Assembly: GCA_910578185.1 (NCBI GenBank)
Contig: CAJTPN010000010.1
Location: 62,001 to 126,000 of the forward strand
Direction: 5' to 3'
Length of the DNA stretch: 64,000 bases
From: an uncultured Acetatifactor sp.
GTDB lineage: Bacteria > Bacillota > Clostridia > Lachnospirales > Lachnospiraceae
Positions 44,782 through 52,440 of the stretch are shown piece after piece (the first letter of the stretch is position 1; every line of letters begins with the position of its first letter). The position numbers and the translations under genes were made by a program. Under the pieces are notes generated by a model. That model did no database searches. It saw only the letters and a list, made by a program, of their open reading frames with translations, and was not told where the DNA came from.

Positions 44782-45261
44782 GTGAAATTCAAAGTACAAG
44801 GACATAGCATGTATCCTTATTTGAAACCTTTAGACGAAGTGAAACTAATATTTATTTCGCAAGACGAAGTAAGAATAGGTGATGTAATAGCCTATTTCGA
44901 TAGCGCTTCCAAGGTTATGACAGTGCACAGAGTTGTTGGGAAAAATAAACGGCAATTGAGTGTGAAGGGAGATAATAACTGGAAAAAAGATGATACGAGA
45001 ATTTGTGCGGATGATGTTTTGATTGTAGATAAAATATATAGGGACAAAAATAATATAGATGCAATGCATCCCTTTTACAGAAGCGTGGTAAATCTTATAT
45101 TTGTATTTCTTTCTGTTACTCGTGTTAACTTTTTGTTATTTGGAAGAAAAATACAATATAACAAGAAAATTGGCGGCAGGACAGTTACCGATAAGGTTTA
45201 CAGGAAATTTGAAAGGTACATAGACATAAATAAAAATCAAAATTCACTAGATAAAAAGTAA
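44782..45261 (+). CDS. S26-type signal peptidase-like protease
   Basis: A 159-residue protein starting at GTG 44782 after GACGGAGGTGTT. Catalytic serine in VQGHSMYPYL (Ser9), IGDVIAYF, VMTVHRVVG and SVKGDNNWKKDD are the boxes of SipW/ER-type signal peptidases, which use a Ser-His rather than a Ser-Lys pair. A hydrophobic stretch near residue 100 (SVVNLIFVFLSVTRVNFLLF) could anchor it in the membrane. As the exporters lack C39 domains, it is the best candidate for leader removal. Confidence 0.83.
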   Translation: MKFKVQGHSMYPYLKPLDEVKLIFISQDEVRIGDVIAYFDSASKVMTVHRVVGKNKRQLSVKGDNNWKKDDTRICADDVLIVDKIYRDKNNIDAMHPFYRSVVNLIFVFLSVTRVNFLLFGRKIQYNKKIGGRTVTDKVYRKFERYIDINKNQNSLDKK

Positions 45262-45284
45262 AAAAGATTTGTAGGTGTTAGATT

Positions 45285-45677
45285 ATGGTTTTCCATCATT
45301 TTGGAATAGTTGTACATGACATAAGTAAGAGTATTCCTCTATATTTGAGACTTGGATATGAATTAACAAGCGAAGTGATTGTTGATTGGGAACAGCATAA
45401 CAAAGTGGTTTTTTTATCTAATCAAGGTGTGAACATTGAACTAATAGAACCAATTGATAAATTTTCTACAGTTAATAATACAAGAACAGGATATCATCAT
45501 ATATGCTATGAACCAACTTATGGTGAGGACATTATTCAAAGTTTTAAAGAAAAAAAAATAGGAAAGATATTCACGAAACCTATAGTTGCACCAGCATTGA
45601 ATAATCGGGAGGTTGTGTTTGCTTGTTTGCAAAATGGGACTTTCATAGAGTTAATTATACGAGGAGGAACGGAATGA
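45285..45677 (+). CDS. VOC-fold (glyoxalase-like) protein
   Basis: A 130-residue vicinal-oxygen-chelate protein. The pattern FHHFGIVVHD, NIELIEP, YHHICYE and FIELIIR supplies the His-Glu-His-Glu metal ligands as in methylmalonyl-CoA epimerase and glyoxalase I. In this cluster it could epimerise or isomerise an acyl unit on the carrier protein. Substrate not predictable. Its stop overlaps the carrier-protein start (ATGA). Confidence 0.85.
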   Translation: MVFHHFGIVVHDISKSIPLYLRLGYELTSEVIVDWEQHNKVVFLSNQGVNIELIEPIDKFSTVNNTRTGYHHICYEPTYGEDIIQSFKEKKIGKIFTKPIVAPALNNREVVFACLQNGTFIELIIRGGTE

Positions 45678-45928
45678 GAGAAGTTACCATAAAAGGCATC
45701 TTGGATGTTATTAACGAATTGGATAACCTGGATATAAGCGAAGAACAGGTAGAAGCAAACCTGTCAGACTTGGGAATGGATTCAATTACTTTTATACAGA
45801 TCATTGTTGGTCTGGAGGAAATATTCGATTGTGAAATACCAGATACTAAGTTGTTACCAGCTGAGATGGACACTGTTCAGAAGATGTTTGGTGTGTTGCA
45901 GGAGCTTTATAAGGCGCAGTCGTTTTGA
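45674..45928 (+). CDS. Acyl carrier protein
   Basis: An 84-residue discrete carrier protein. The phosphopantetheine attachment serine lies in LGMDSITFIQ at about residue 37, in a four-helix ACP pattern (VEANLSDLGMDS, IVGLEEIFDCEIPD). GAGGAGGAACGGA precedes the ATG at 45674. It is coupled to the VOC gene and followed by FkbH, the enzyme type that loads a glyceryl unit on such carriers. A phosphopantetheinyl transferase must be encoded elsewhere. Confidence 0.9.
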   Translation: MREVTIKGILDVINELDNLDISEEQVEANLSDLGMDSITFIQIIVGLEEIFDCEIPDTKLLPAEMDTVQKMFGVLQELYKAQSF

Positions 45929-45959
45929 ATAGATCAAAGTATAAGGGAGGATGGGCTTC

Positions 45960-47513
45960 ATGTTAAAACGGATATCATTGCTTACCAATATAAGTTTTGA
46001 ACCATATTGGGAGACATACATAAAGGACCGTTTTTCTTGTCTTTCCAGTGATATCCAAATCAATGCAGTTTTGTATGATGCGTATCAAGATAATATTGAT
46101 AATATTAGATTTGCCGAAATCATTGTGGTTTGTTTGAACTATGAAGCGTTCTACACTAATCTTTCAAATGATATATCGTCAGGAAAAGTTACATATGAAG
46201 CTGTTGAGGCCGACTGTATTAATAAATGCAGAGAACTATATTCCTATGTCAAGACCCATAGTAATGCTAGTGTAGTTTGGTTTGGATTCGAAGATTATTA
46301 TTTCCCTCACAGTAGTAATTACGGATCTCTGCTTTTCTTTGATGGACTGGTTGAACGACTCAATCTGGTCTTAAACGATATGCTTAAAGAAGATTCATTT
46401 ATTGATTTCAAGCGCTTAATCGCAATTGTGGGAATGAAAAACGCATACGATACAAAGGGGAAGTATCGTTGGAATGCGCCGTATTCAAAAGAACTGATTA
46501 GTCTCATGGTAGATGAGATATACAAGCAGCATTTAATTACTACCGGGAACACAAAAAAGTGTTTGGTGCTTGATTGTGATAATGTTCTTTGGGGAGGTGT
46601 TCTTTCTGAAGATGGAATTGAAGGAATACGTCTTGACAGTTGTGGATTGGGCAGGGAATATCAGGAGTTTCAGAGGTTTCTTTTGAATCTATATTATCAT
46701 GGAGTGATACTGACAGTTTGTAGCAAGAATGACAAATCTGATGTGTTGCGTGTGTTTCGTGAGCATAGTGGTATGTTATTGAGAGAAGAGCATATTGCTA
46801 GCTTCAAAGTGAATTGGAGTGATAAACCTTCAAATATACAGATGATTGCAGATGAATTGAATATCGGAACTGACAGTATGGTTTTTGTTGATGATTCAAT
46901 ATTTGAAATAGAAGCTGTAAAATCCAATCTTCCTGAGGTAACTGCAATTCGATATGATCGTGAGTCTATGTATAATGAATTTTCATGCTTTAATCTTAAA
47001 AGCAAGGTCAGCCTATCGGATGTAGAAAAGCGAAATGCAGTCTATCGAACAAATCAGCGTCGGGAGGAATTAAAGCAAAATTGCAGTAGCTATGAGGATT
47101 ACATAAAATCACTCGATATAAAAGTAGACATTCATAAAGTCTTGCCGACGGAGTATAGTCGTATTGCAGAGTTAACTCAACGAACAAATAAGTGTACGAA
47201 TGGAAAACGCTATACCGTGAATGCAATGAAAGAAAGATTGCTTTTGAATGATGTAATCTTCTATTCTGTTTCCGTTTCAGACCGATTTTCCGATTTAGGT
47301 ATTGTTGGAGCAATTGAAATAGAGAAGAATGATTTAAAATTGTTCAGTCTTTCCTGCAGGGCATTAGGGAGAAATGTTGAAAACGAAATGGTTAATTATG
47401 TATTAAATGGACATTGTGTTAGGAATATGGAGTTCAAATTGACTGAAAATAATAAAACATTATATAATATTTTGAATAAGTCATTTCCGAATGCGACTTT
47501 TTGTGGCTTTTAG
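45960..47513 (+). CDS. FkbH-like HAD-IIIC acyl-loading enzyme
   Basis: A 517-residue FkbH-type protein. The HAD motif is CLVLDCDNVLWGGVLSEDG around residue 200 (DxDN...WGG), motif III region VFVDDSIFEIEAV, then a GNAT-like C-terminal domain with LTQRTNKCTNGKRYTV and SLSCRALGRNVENEMV. Family members take 1,3-bisphosphoglycerate, remove phosphate and load a glyceryl thioester on an ACP, supplying hydroxymalonyl or methoxymalonyl-type units. The start at 45960 has AGGGAGG nine bases away; the ATG at 45951 touches it. Last complete gene of the AT-rich cluster. Confidence 0.88.
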   Translation: MLKRISLLTNISFEPYWETYIKDRFSCLSSDIQINAVLYDAYQDNIDNIRFAEIIVVCLNYEAFYTNLSNDISSGKVTYEAVEADCINKCRELYSYVKTHSNASVVWFGFEDYYFPHSSNYGSLLFFDGLVERLNLVLNDMLKEDSFIDFKRLIAIVGMKNAYDTKGKYRWNAPYSKELISLMVDEIYKQHLITTGNTKKCLVLDCDNVLWGGVLSEDGIEGIRLDSCGLGREYQEFQRFLLNLYYHGVILTVCSKNDKSDVLRVFREHSGMLLREEHIASFKVNWSDKPSNIQMIADELNIGTDSMVFVDDSIFEIEAVKSNLPEVTAIRYDRESMYNEFSCFNLKSKVSLSDVEKRNAVYRTNQRREELKQNCSSYEDYIKSLDIKVDIHKVLPTEYSRIAELTQRTNKCTNGKRYTVNAMKERLLLNDVIFYSVSVSDRFSDLGIVGAIEIEKNDLKLFSLSCRALGRNVENEMVNYVLNGHCVRNMEFKLTENNKTLYNILNKSFPNATFCGF

Positions 47514-47650
47514 AGACTTCATGAAATGAATCAAAAATAAGAGAACTAGCAGATAGGAGCTGTTTATATTACTGCGAAAATGCTGCCGAACATTTTTCAT
47601 TCCGTCTACTTCATGATATTTTTCAATATATCTTTTGGCAGTATCAGTAG

Positions 47651-47749
47651 GAGACAATCATATTTGTGTCCCATCGTCTGTATTACGCAGCACTGGCAAA
47701 TCGGATTGTGGTATTGGAGAAAGGAAAAAATTATGGTATACAGGTATAG
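47651..47749 (+). pseudogene. Relic of an ABC transporter ATPase C-terminus
   Basis: In frame 47651-47749, ending in TAG, about 32 codons read IIFVSHRL (the H-loop) followed by ALANRIVVLEKGK, the characteristic C-terminal end of an ABC ATPase. An in-frame TAG lies immediately upstream and no Walker motifs are found in the 137 bp before, so the rest has been lost. It marks a deleted exporter at the edge of the cluster. The frame at 47580 annotated on another phase is a shadow. Confidence 0.72.
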
Positions 47750-47763
47750 AGTAGGGGAAATCA

Positions 47764-49353
47764 ATGATCACAAATGAGAACGCAAAAGAATTACCATGGA
47801 ACATGCCGGTGATAACCGGATTTCCGCAATATGCGAATGTGCTTGCCATTACGGGACAATTATGCGGAGCGGAGTTATGGCTGCTAAGTCATTGTGTACA
47901 ACTTCAGGTCAATAAAGGGTCTTATACCATGCTGAACTTGGACTATAGCGTGGGCGATATGCTGAACACAGTGTATCGCTGCCCTTATCTGAGCATTGAG
48001 GTTTTTGACATAGCGGAATTTACAGGTGATGTAGAAAAAATGGTTGAAAAAATAATCTATTATATTGATCAGGGCAAGTATATCTATATGCCTGTGGATT
48101 GGTTCTATATCCCTGCCTATCAATGTTATGGGGAGAATCATGTGTCCCATGATATGTTGATTTTGGGATATGATAAGGAAAAGGAAGAGTTTTCCATCGC
48201 CGACTTTTTTGGCAATTTTCAATATCAAAAAGCAACCTGTAAATATGAGGAGCTGATCAGCGCGTGTAATAAGGATGATGCTTATAAGCTTCCGTGCATT
48301 TTAAAGAAAGTACTCATATTAAAACCATGTGAGCAAGTAGTTCCCTTTGATATCAGAACTGTGAAAAGTTTGTTTGAGGATTATTTGGAAGGTAATAATT
48401 CAAACAGGAGATTTTTGCCTGTGTGTCAATATATTGACTTTCTGGACGAAGAGTGTTTTGCCTTTGGACTGAATGTATATGAGCCTTTGATGGGGTACTT
48501 GGAGGATGCCGTACAGAAGGGAAGCAGTGTGGCTTTGCGTTCCTATGCCGTTCTCTATGATCATAAAGTTCTTTTGAGTAAAGTATGTTCTTATATGGCG
48601 GATAAGGGATATCTGCAAAGCGGCGGGGAGATTCTGACCCAAGTGGAAATGGTCAGGAAGCAGTGTTTAATTGTGCGGAATTTGCTGATAAAGTATAATT
48701 TAGCAGGCGATACAGCGCTCCTTAAAAGATGCATTCATATGCTTGAGGATATTAGAAAAAGCGAAGAGATATTATTTACAAAGATATTGGATAACATCAC
48801 GGCAAAACCTGTGCTTTATCGCTTTCAGGAAGAGAAATGTGCTGAAAGTCTGGCGTTGTTTGTGGGGGAAGACAGGCAGACCCTTGGCAACTGGATAGGA
48901 AAATATGGGAGTGGAGGATACGATATTTTTCTGGAAGAAGAAATGGGAGACCAGATCAGTATTATGTATCACAACTTTATTTATAAGAAATGGTCAAATG
49001 ACTGGTCGGAAATTACCGATTTGTATGTGAGGAGGAAAAAGGGGGATAAAGCGTTTGCAGCGTGCAAACATTTTAGAAAGGACGCATATATTGATATCTT
49101 GATCCGTGACGGTTTACAGTATGTGTTGTCCATCTATGTTTTGGCATGGTGGGAGTATGAGAGAAGATTTTGCATAAGGCTTGTAGACGGTGATAATGGA
49201 AAGCCGTTGTGCAGTCATGAAGTGGTTGCCAGCAATGAGGGATTGTATGTCAGTTTCCTTGTTTCAGGGCATGTAAGACTTGAATTTGAAAATAGAAGTA
49301 GGGAGATAGGTGTGATCTCAGGCGTATTTTTTCAGGAAATAAGCGATTTGTAA
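47764..49353 (+). CDS. BtrH-like protein (papain-type fold) with C-terminal sandwich
   Basis: A 529-residue protein. The first 170 residues resemble the BtrH_N domain: GAELWLLSHC with a cysteine, then YIYMPVDWFYIPAYQCYG, and NHVSHDMLILGYDKEKEEFSIADFFG with the His-Asp region. BtrH transfers an acyl group from a carrier protein to an aminoglycoside, and the fold is like C39 peptidases. Middle helical region; the last 130 residues look like a beta sandwich. Less AT-rich than the cluster before it. It may be an acyltransferase partner for the ACP or unrelated; assignment is tentative. Confidence 0.6.
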   Translation: MITNENAKELPWNMPVITGFPQYANVLAITGQLCGAELWLLSHCVQLQVNKGSYTMLNLDYSVGDMLNTVYRCPYLSIEVFDIAEFTGDVEKMVEKIIYYIDQGKYIYMPVDWFYIPAYQCYGENHVSHDMLILGYDKEKEEFSIADFFGNFQYQKATCKYEELISACNKDDAYKLPCILKKVLILKPCEQVVPFDIRTVKSLFEDYLEGNNSNRRFLPVCQYIDFLDEECFAFGLNVYEPLMGYLEDAVQKGSSVALRSYAVLYDHKVLLSKVCSYMADKGYLQSGGEILTQVEMVRKQCLIVRNLLIKYNLAGDTALLKRCIHMLEDIRKSEEILFTKILDNITAKPVLYRFQEEKCAESLALFVGEDRQTLGNWIGKYGSGGYDIFLEEEMGDQISIMYHNFIYKKWSNDWSEITDLYVRRKKGDKAFAACKHFRKDAYIDILIRDGLQYVLSIYVLAWWEYERRFCIRLVDGDNGKPLCSHEVVASNEGLYVSFLVSGHVRLEFENRSREIGVISGVFFQEISDL

Positions 49354-49458
49354 GGAATTTGGAGGGTTTATCCTCTCTGAATCTTGGAAACTACAGAGGG
49401 GATGAGACGGGGCAGGACAGCAGGGCATTGGAAAGACTGGAATCTGCAGGCGACATGG

Positions 49459-49496
49459 CATTGGGGAGAATAGGGCAATTTTCCCCAATGTTTTTT
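49459..49496 (+). terminator. Terminator after the BtrH-like gene
   Basis: CATTGGGGA (49459-49467) pairs with TCCCCAATG (49482-49490), followed by TTTTTT. It ends transcription before the sensor-kinase operon. Confidence 0.9.
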
Positions 49497-49517
49497 GTGT
49501 GTTTTAGAGGAGGGGAC

Positions 49518-49574
49518 ATGAGTAAAGTTATATTTGAAGTTTACGAAAATATTGTCAGGCTGTCTGGGATTTGA
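49518..49574 (+). CDS. Very short frame with good ribosome site
   Basis: 18 codons from ATG 49518 after AGAGGAGGGGAC: MSKVIFEVYENIVRLSGI. It lies just downstream of a terminator and before the next promoter; it could be chance or a remnant. No family. Confidence 0.2.
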   Translation: MSKVIFEVYENIVRLSGI

Positions 49575-49652
49575 TATACTGTACAAAACAGATTCGGCTG
49601 TGAAATCCGGTTTGGAAGAGGAGGGCTGAGGAAAGTGAAATACATTCCAACA

Positions 49653-49681
49653 TTGACCTAAAATAAGGAAGTGCGTATAAT
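49653..49681 (+). promoter_or_regulatory. Promoter of the sensor kinase operon
   Basis: TTGACC (49653-49658), 17 bp, TATAAT (49676-49681). Leader of about 170 bases to the start at 49858, with no clear structure. Confidence 0.8.
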
Positions 49682-49857
49682 ATGAGTGGGAGATATATCA
49701 GAGTCTTCTTTCCAAAGGCAATGAGTTAAAGGGTTCAAGTAGACATTCATGGTGACAGAAGGGGCTTCGAATCAATTGTGAAGAGGCGGGGCAGATTGCG
49801 CCAGGAGTGTGCAGGTATATTTTGATCGGCGTCCTAAAAGGGCAGGGGGTAATAGGC

Positions 49858-52437
49858 ATGAAAAAAGAAACGGATAAACAAAAGAAGGATGGAAACATTC
49901 CTTTACTTCTCTCCATTATCATTGTATTTTGTATATTTGGTACAGTTGTGTTTCTGGTGTCAAACAAGATTTCAGTGGAGATGTCGGCATCGGCAATTCA
50001 AAACCTAAGCGAGAGTCTTGATTTAATAGAATGTACGATAGAAGCAGTTATGAATCAGGAGGCTGAGTTTCAGCAGCTGATGGCGCATGAGGTGGCGCTG
50101 GCACAAGATCCTCAGGCGTATATTGGCACTTACCGTAACAATGAGACAATGGTGAAGATATCTCTGATATATGCCGGAAATACAGAGGGCGTTTCCAATA
50201 CAGGAGAACCGTTTTCTGAGGACGGCCTGGATTTTTCTGCTGAGAGAACGGTGAATGGTCTGGCGGTTTCTCAATCCTATATGAATTTTATGGGGACATG
50301 GGCGTATACCATGAAATGTCCCGTTATCCGGGAGGGGGAAGAAATTGCCTGCCTTTACATTGAATATACGTATGATTCCCTTGACAAGTCGCTTCCCAAC
50401 GGATTTTATAACAAGAGGGCAATGCTTTATATTATGGATGCGCACAGTCAGCGTTTTGTATTAAAACCCAAGGGAATGGGTGAGCGTAATGCCGGACATT
50501 TAAATATGGAAGACTTTTTTCGGGCGAATAACATCTTGGATGAAGAGCTTCGGGAGCAGGTGGCCCTGAGCGTGAAAAGCGGGCAGAACATTATGTTTCA
50601 CCACAACATTCGCGGAAAGCGTTCTTTGATATATATGTGGTCCTTAAACGAGGGGACACTTTTTCTGATTGGATATGTGCCGGTGGATGCGATTCAACAG
50701 GAAGGGAAAACCGTGAATCAGCATATTCTAATTGTTGTAGTGGTGATGCTGACAGCGTTTGTCCTGTGTTGTTTGCTGTATTATTTTAATCAGAGGCAGC
50801 ACATCAAAATCAGAAAAGAACGGGAATTGGAACGGGAGACACACAATAGGCAGTTGACGGAAGCACTGCAGGCGGCTCAGATTGCAAGTAAATCCAAGAC
50901 GATGTTTTTATCAAATATGTCCCACGATATCCGCACTCCGATGAATGCGGTGATCGGTTTTACAACACTGCTTGCCAAGGATGCGGAAAATCCGGAAAAG
51001 GTGAGGGAGTATACCAAAAAAATTATGGCGTCGGGACAACACCTGCTCAGTCTGATCAATGACATTTTGGACGTGTCTAAAATTGAGAGCGGCAAGGTTG
51101 TGCTCACGGTGGTGGACTTCACCTTGAATGATCTGGTTTCTTCTGTGGACGCTATCATTCGGCCAATGGCAAATGCCAGAGGGCAAAAGTTTCATGTTGA
51201 GGTGACGGGGATATTACACGAATATTTGAGTGGGGACGAGACACGAATCAACCAGATTTTGATTAATCTGCTTTCCAATGCGGTGAAATATACTCCGGAG
51301 GGCGGTAATATCTGGTTTCGTATGATTGGAATGAAACAGCGCTCTTCCCAGTATGAACGTATTCGCATTGAGGTAGAGGACGACGGATATGGGATGACGC
51401 CGGAATATCTGAAAATACTGTTTGACGCATTCACCAGGGCGGAGAACAGTACCACGAACAAGGTGCAGGGCACGGGACTTGGCATGGCGATTACCAAAAA
51501 TATTGTGGAACTGATGGGCGGCACCATCGATGTGTCCAGCCAGGTGAATCAGGGTACTTTGTTTCGGGTGGAACTGGAACTGCGGATACCGGAAGGGCAG
51601 GCAGAAGGGAGATTGTGGGAAGAGAGCGGCGTTTCTCAGGTTCTTGTTGTGGACAATGATGAAGCGGCCTGTGAAAACATTCAAATGCTTATGAAAGACA
51701 CAGGAGTAACTGTGGATGTAGTTTCCGATATGGAGAAGGCGACACGGATGTTATGCGATAACGGAATGGTGGGAGAAGCGTATCAGGTTCTTTTGATTGA
51801 CTGGAACGTTGTGAAGACGGAAGGGCTTAAGAGTGTAACTGCTTTGCAGGAGATGATATCCGAGACGGCTGCAATTTTATTTTTAACAGATTCTGATACC
51901 ACAGGGATGGAGGAGGCGCTTTTGATCAAGAACACCAAAGTCCTGACAAAACCGTTTTTTGTGAGCGCTTTTCGAGAGAGTATATTGGAGATCAGAGCCG
52001 AACAGAAAGTGGAACGCAAATTGGAAACGGCGGTGCCGGACAGTCTGAAAGGCCTATATTTCCTTGCGGCGGAGGATAACGAAATCAATTCGGAAATCCT
52101 AAGAGAAGTGTTATCAATTGAGGGAGCGGATTGTGAAATTGTGGAGAACGGTCAGCAGGCGGTAGAGCGGTTTGCACGTGCTGCAGAAAATGAATTTGAC
52201 GCTATCCTTATGGATGTTCAGATGCCTGTGATGAACGGCTATGAAGCCACAAGGGCAATCAGAGCCTTAAAGCGTAAGGATGCCGGAGAAATTCCCATCA
52301 TTGCCATGACGGCCAATGCTTTTGCGGAGGACGAGAAGGAAGCGCTGGATGCCGGAATGAATGTGCATCTGACCAAGCCAATTGATGTAGAATTGTTGAA
52401 AAAGGTCATTCATCAGTATGTGCACAGAAAGGAATAG
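49858..52437 (+). CDS. Hybrid sensor histidine kinase with two receiver domains
   Basis: An 859-residue membrane kinase: transmembrane helix 14-36, extracytoplasmic sensor (about 37-285), second helix about 288-309, HisKA with SHDIRTPMNAVIGF (His near 356), HATPase with NLLSNAVKYTPEGG, DDGYGM and GTGLGMAI, a first receiver starting QVLVVDNDEAACEN that lacks a clear acceptor aspartate pattern (LLIDWNV), and a second, complete receiver with AAEDNEINSEI, DAILMDVQMPVMNGYE and an LTKPID lysine. Output is by phosphotransfer, no DNA-binding domain. It is three bases upstream of a solute-binding lipoprotein, which could be its ligand-sensing partner. Confidence 0.9.
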   Translation: MKKETDKQKKDGNIPLLLSIIIVFCIFGTVVFLVSNKISVEMSASAIQNLSESLDLIECTIEAVMNQEAEFQQLMAHEVALAQDPQAYIGTYRNNETMVKISLIYAGNTEGVSNTGEPFSEDGLDFSAERTVNGLAVSQSYMNFMGTWAYTMKCPVIREGEEIACLYIEYTYDSLDKSLPNGFYNKRAMLYIMDAHSQRFVLKPKGMGERNAGHLNMEDFFRANNILDEELREQVALSVKSGQNIMFHHNIRGKRSLIYMWSLNEGTLFLIGYVPVDAIQQEGKTVNQHILIVVVVMLTAFVLCCLLYYFNQRQHIKIRKERELERETHNRQLTEALQAAQIASKSKTMFLSNMSHDIRTPMNAVIGFTTLLAKDAENPEKVREYTKKIMASGQHLLSLINDILDVSKIESGKVVLTVVDFTLNDLVSSVDAIIRPMANARGQKFHVEVTGILHEYLSGDETRINQILINLLSNAVKYTPEGGNIWFRMIGMKQRSSQYERIRIEVEDDGYGMTPEYLKILFDAFTRAENSTTNKVQGTGLGMAITKNIVELMGGTIDVSSQVNQGTLFRVELELRIPEGQAEGRLWEESGVSQVLVVDNDEAACENIQMLMKDTGVTVDVVSDMEKATRMLCDNGMVGEAYQVLLIDWNVVKTEGLKSVTALQEMISETAAILFLTDSDTTGMEEALLIKNTKVLTKPFFVSAFRESILEIRAEQKVERKLETAVPDSLKGLYFLAAEDNEINSEILREVLSIEGADCEIVENGQQAVERFARAAENEFDAILMDVQMPVMNGYEATRAIRALKRKDAGEIPIIAMTANAFAEDEKEALDAGMNVHLTKPIDVELLKKVIHQYVHRKE

Positions 52438-52440
52438 GAT

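Noticed and set aside
49359..49574. 71-codon frame after the BtrH-like gene
   Set aside because: It contains a clear terminator hairpin with T-run in the middle, so it is unlikely to be coding in full.
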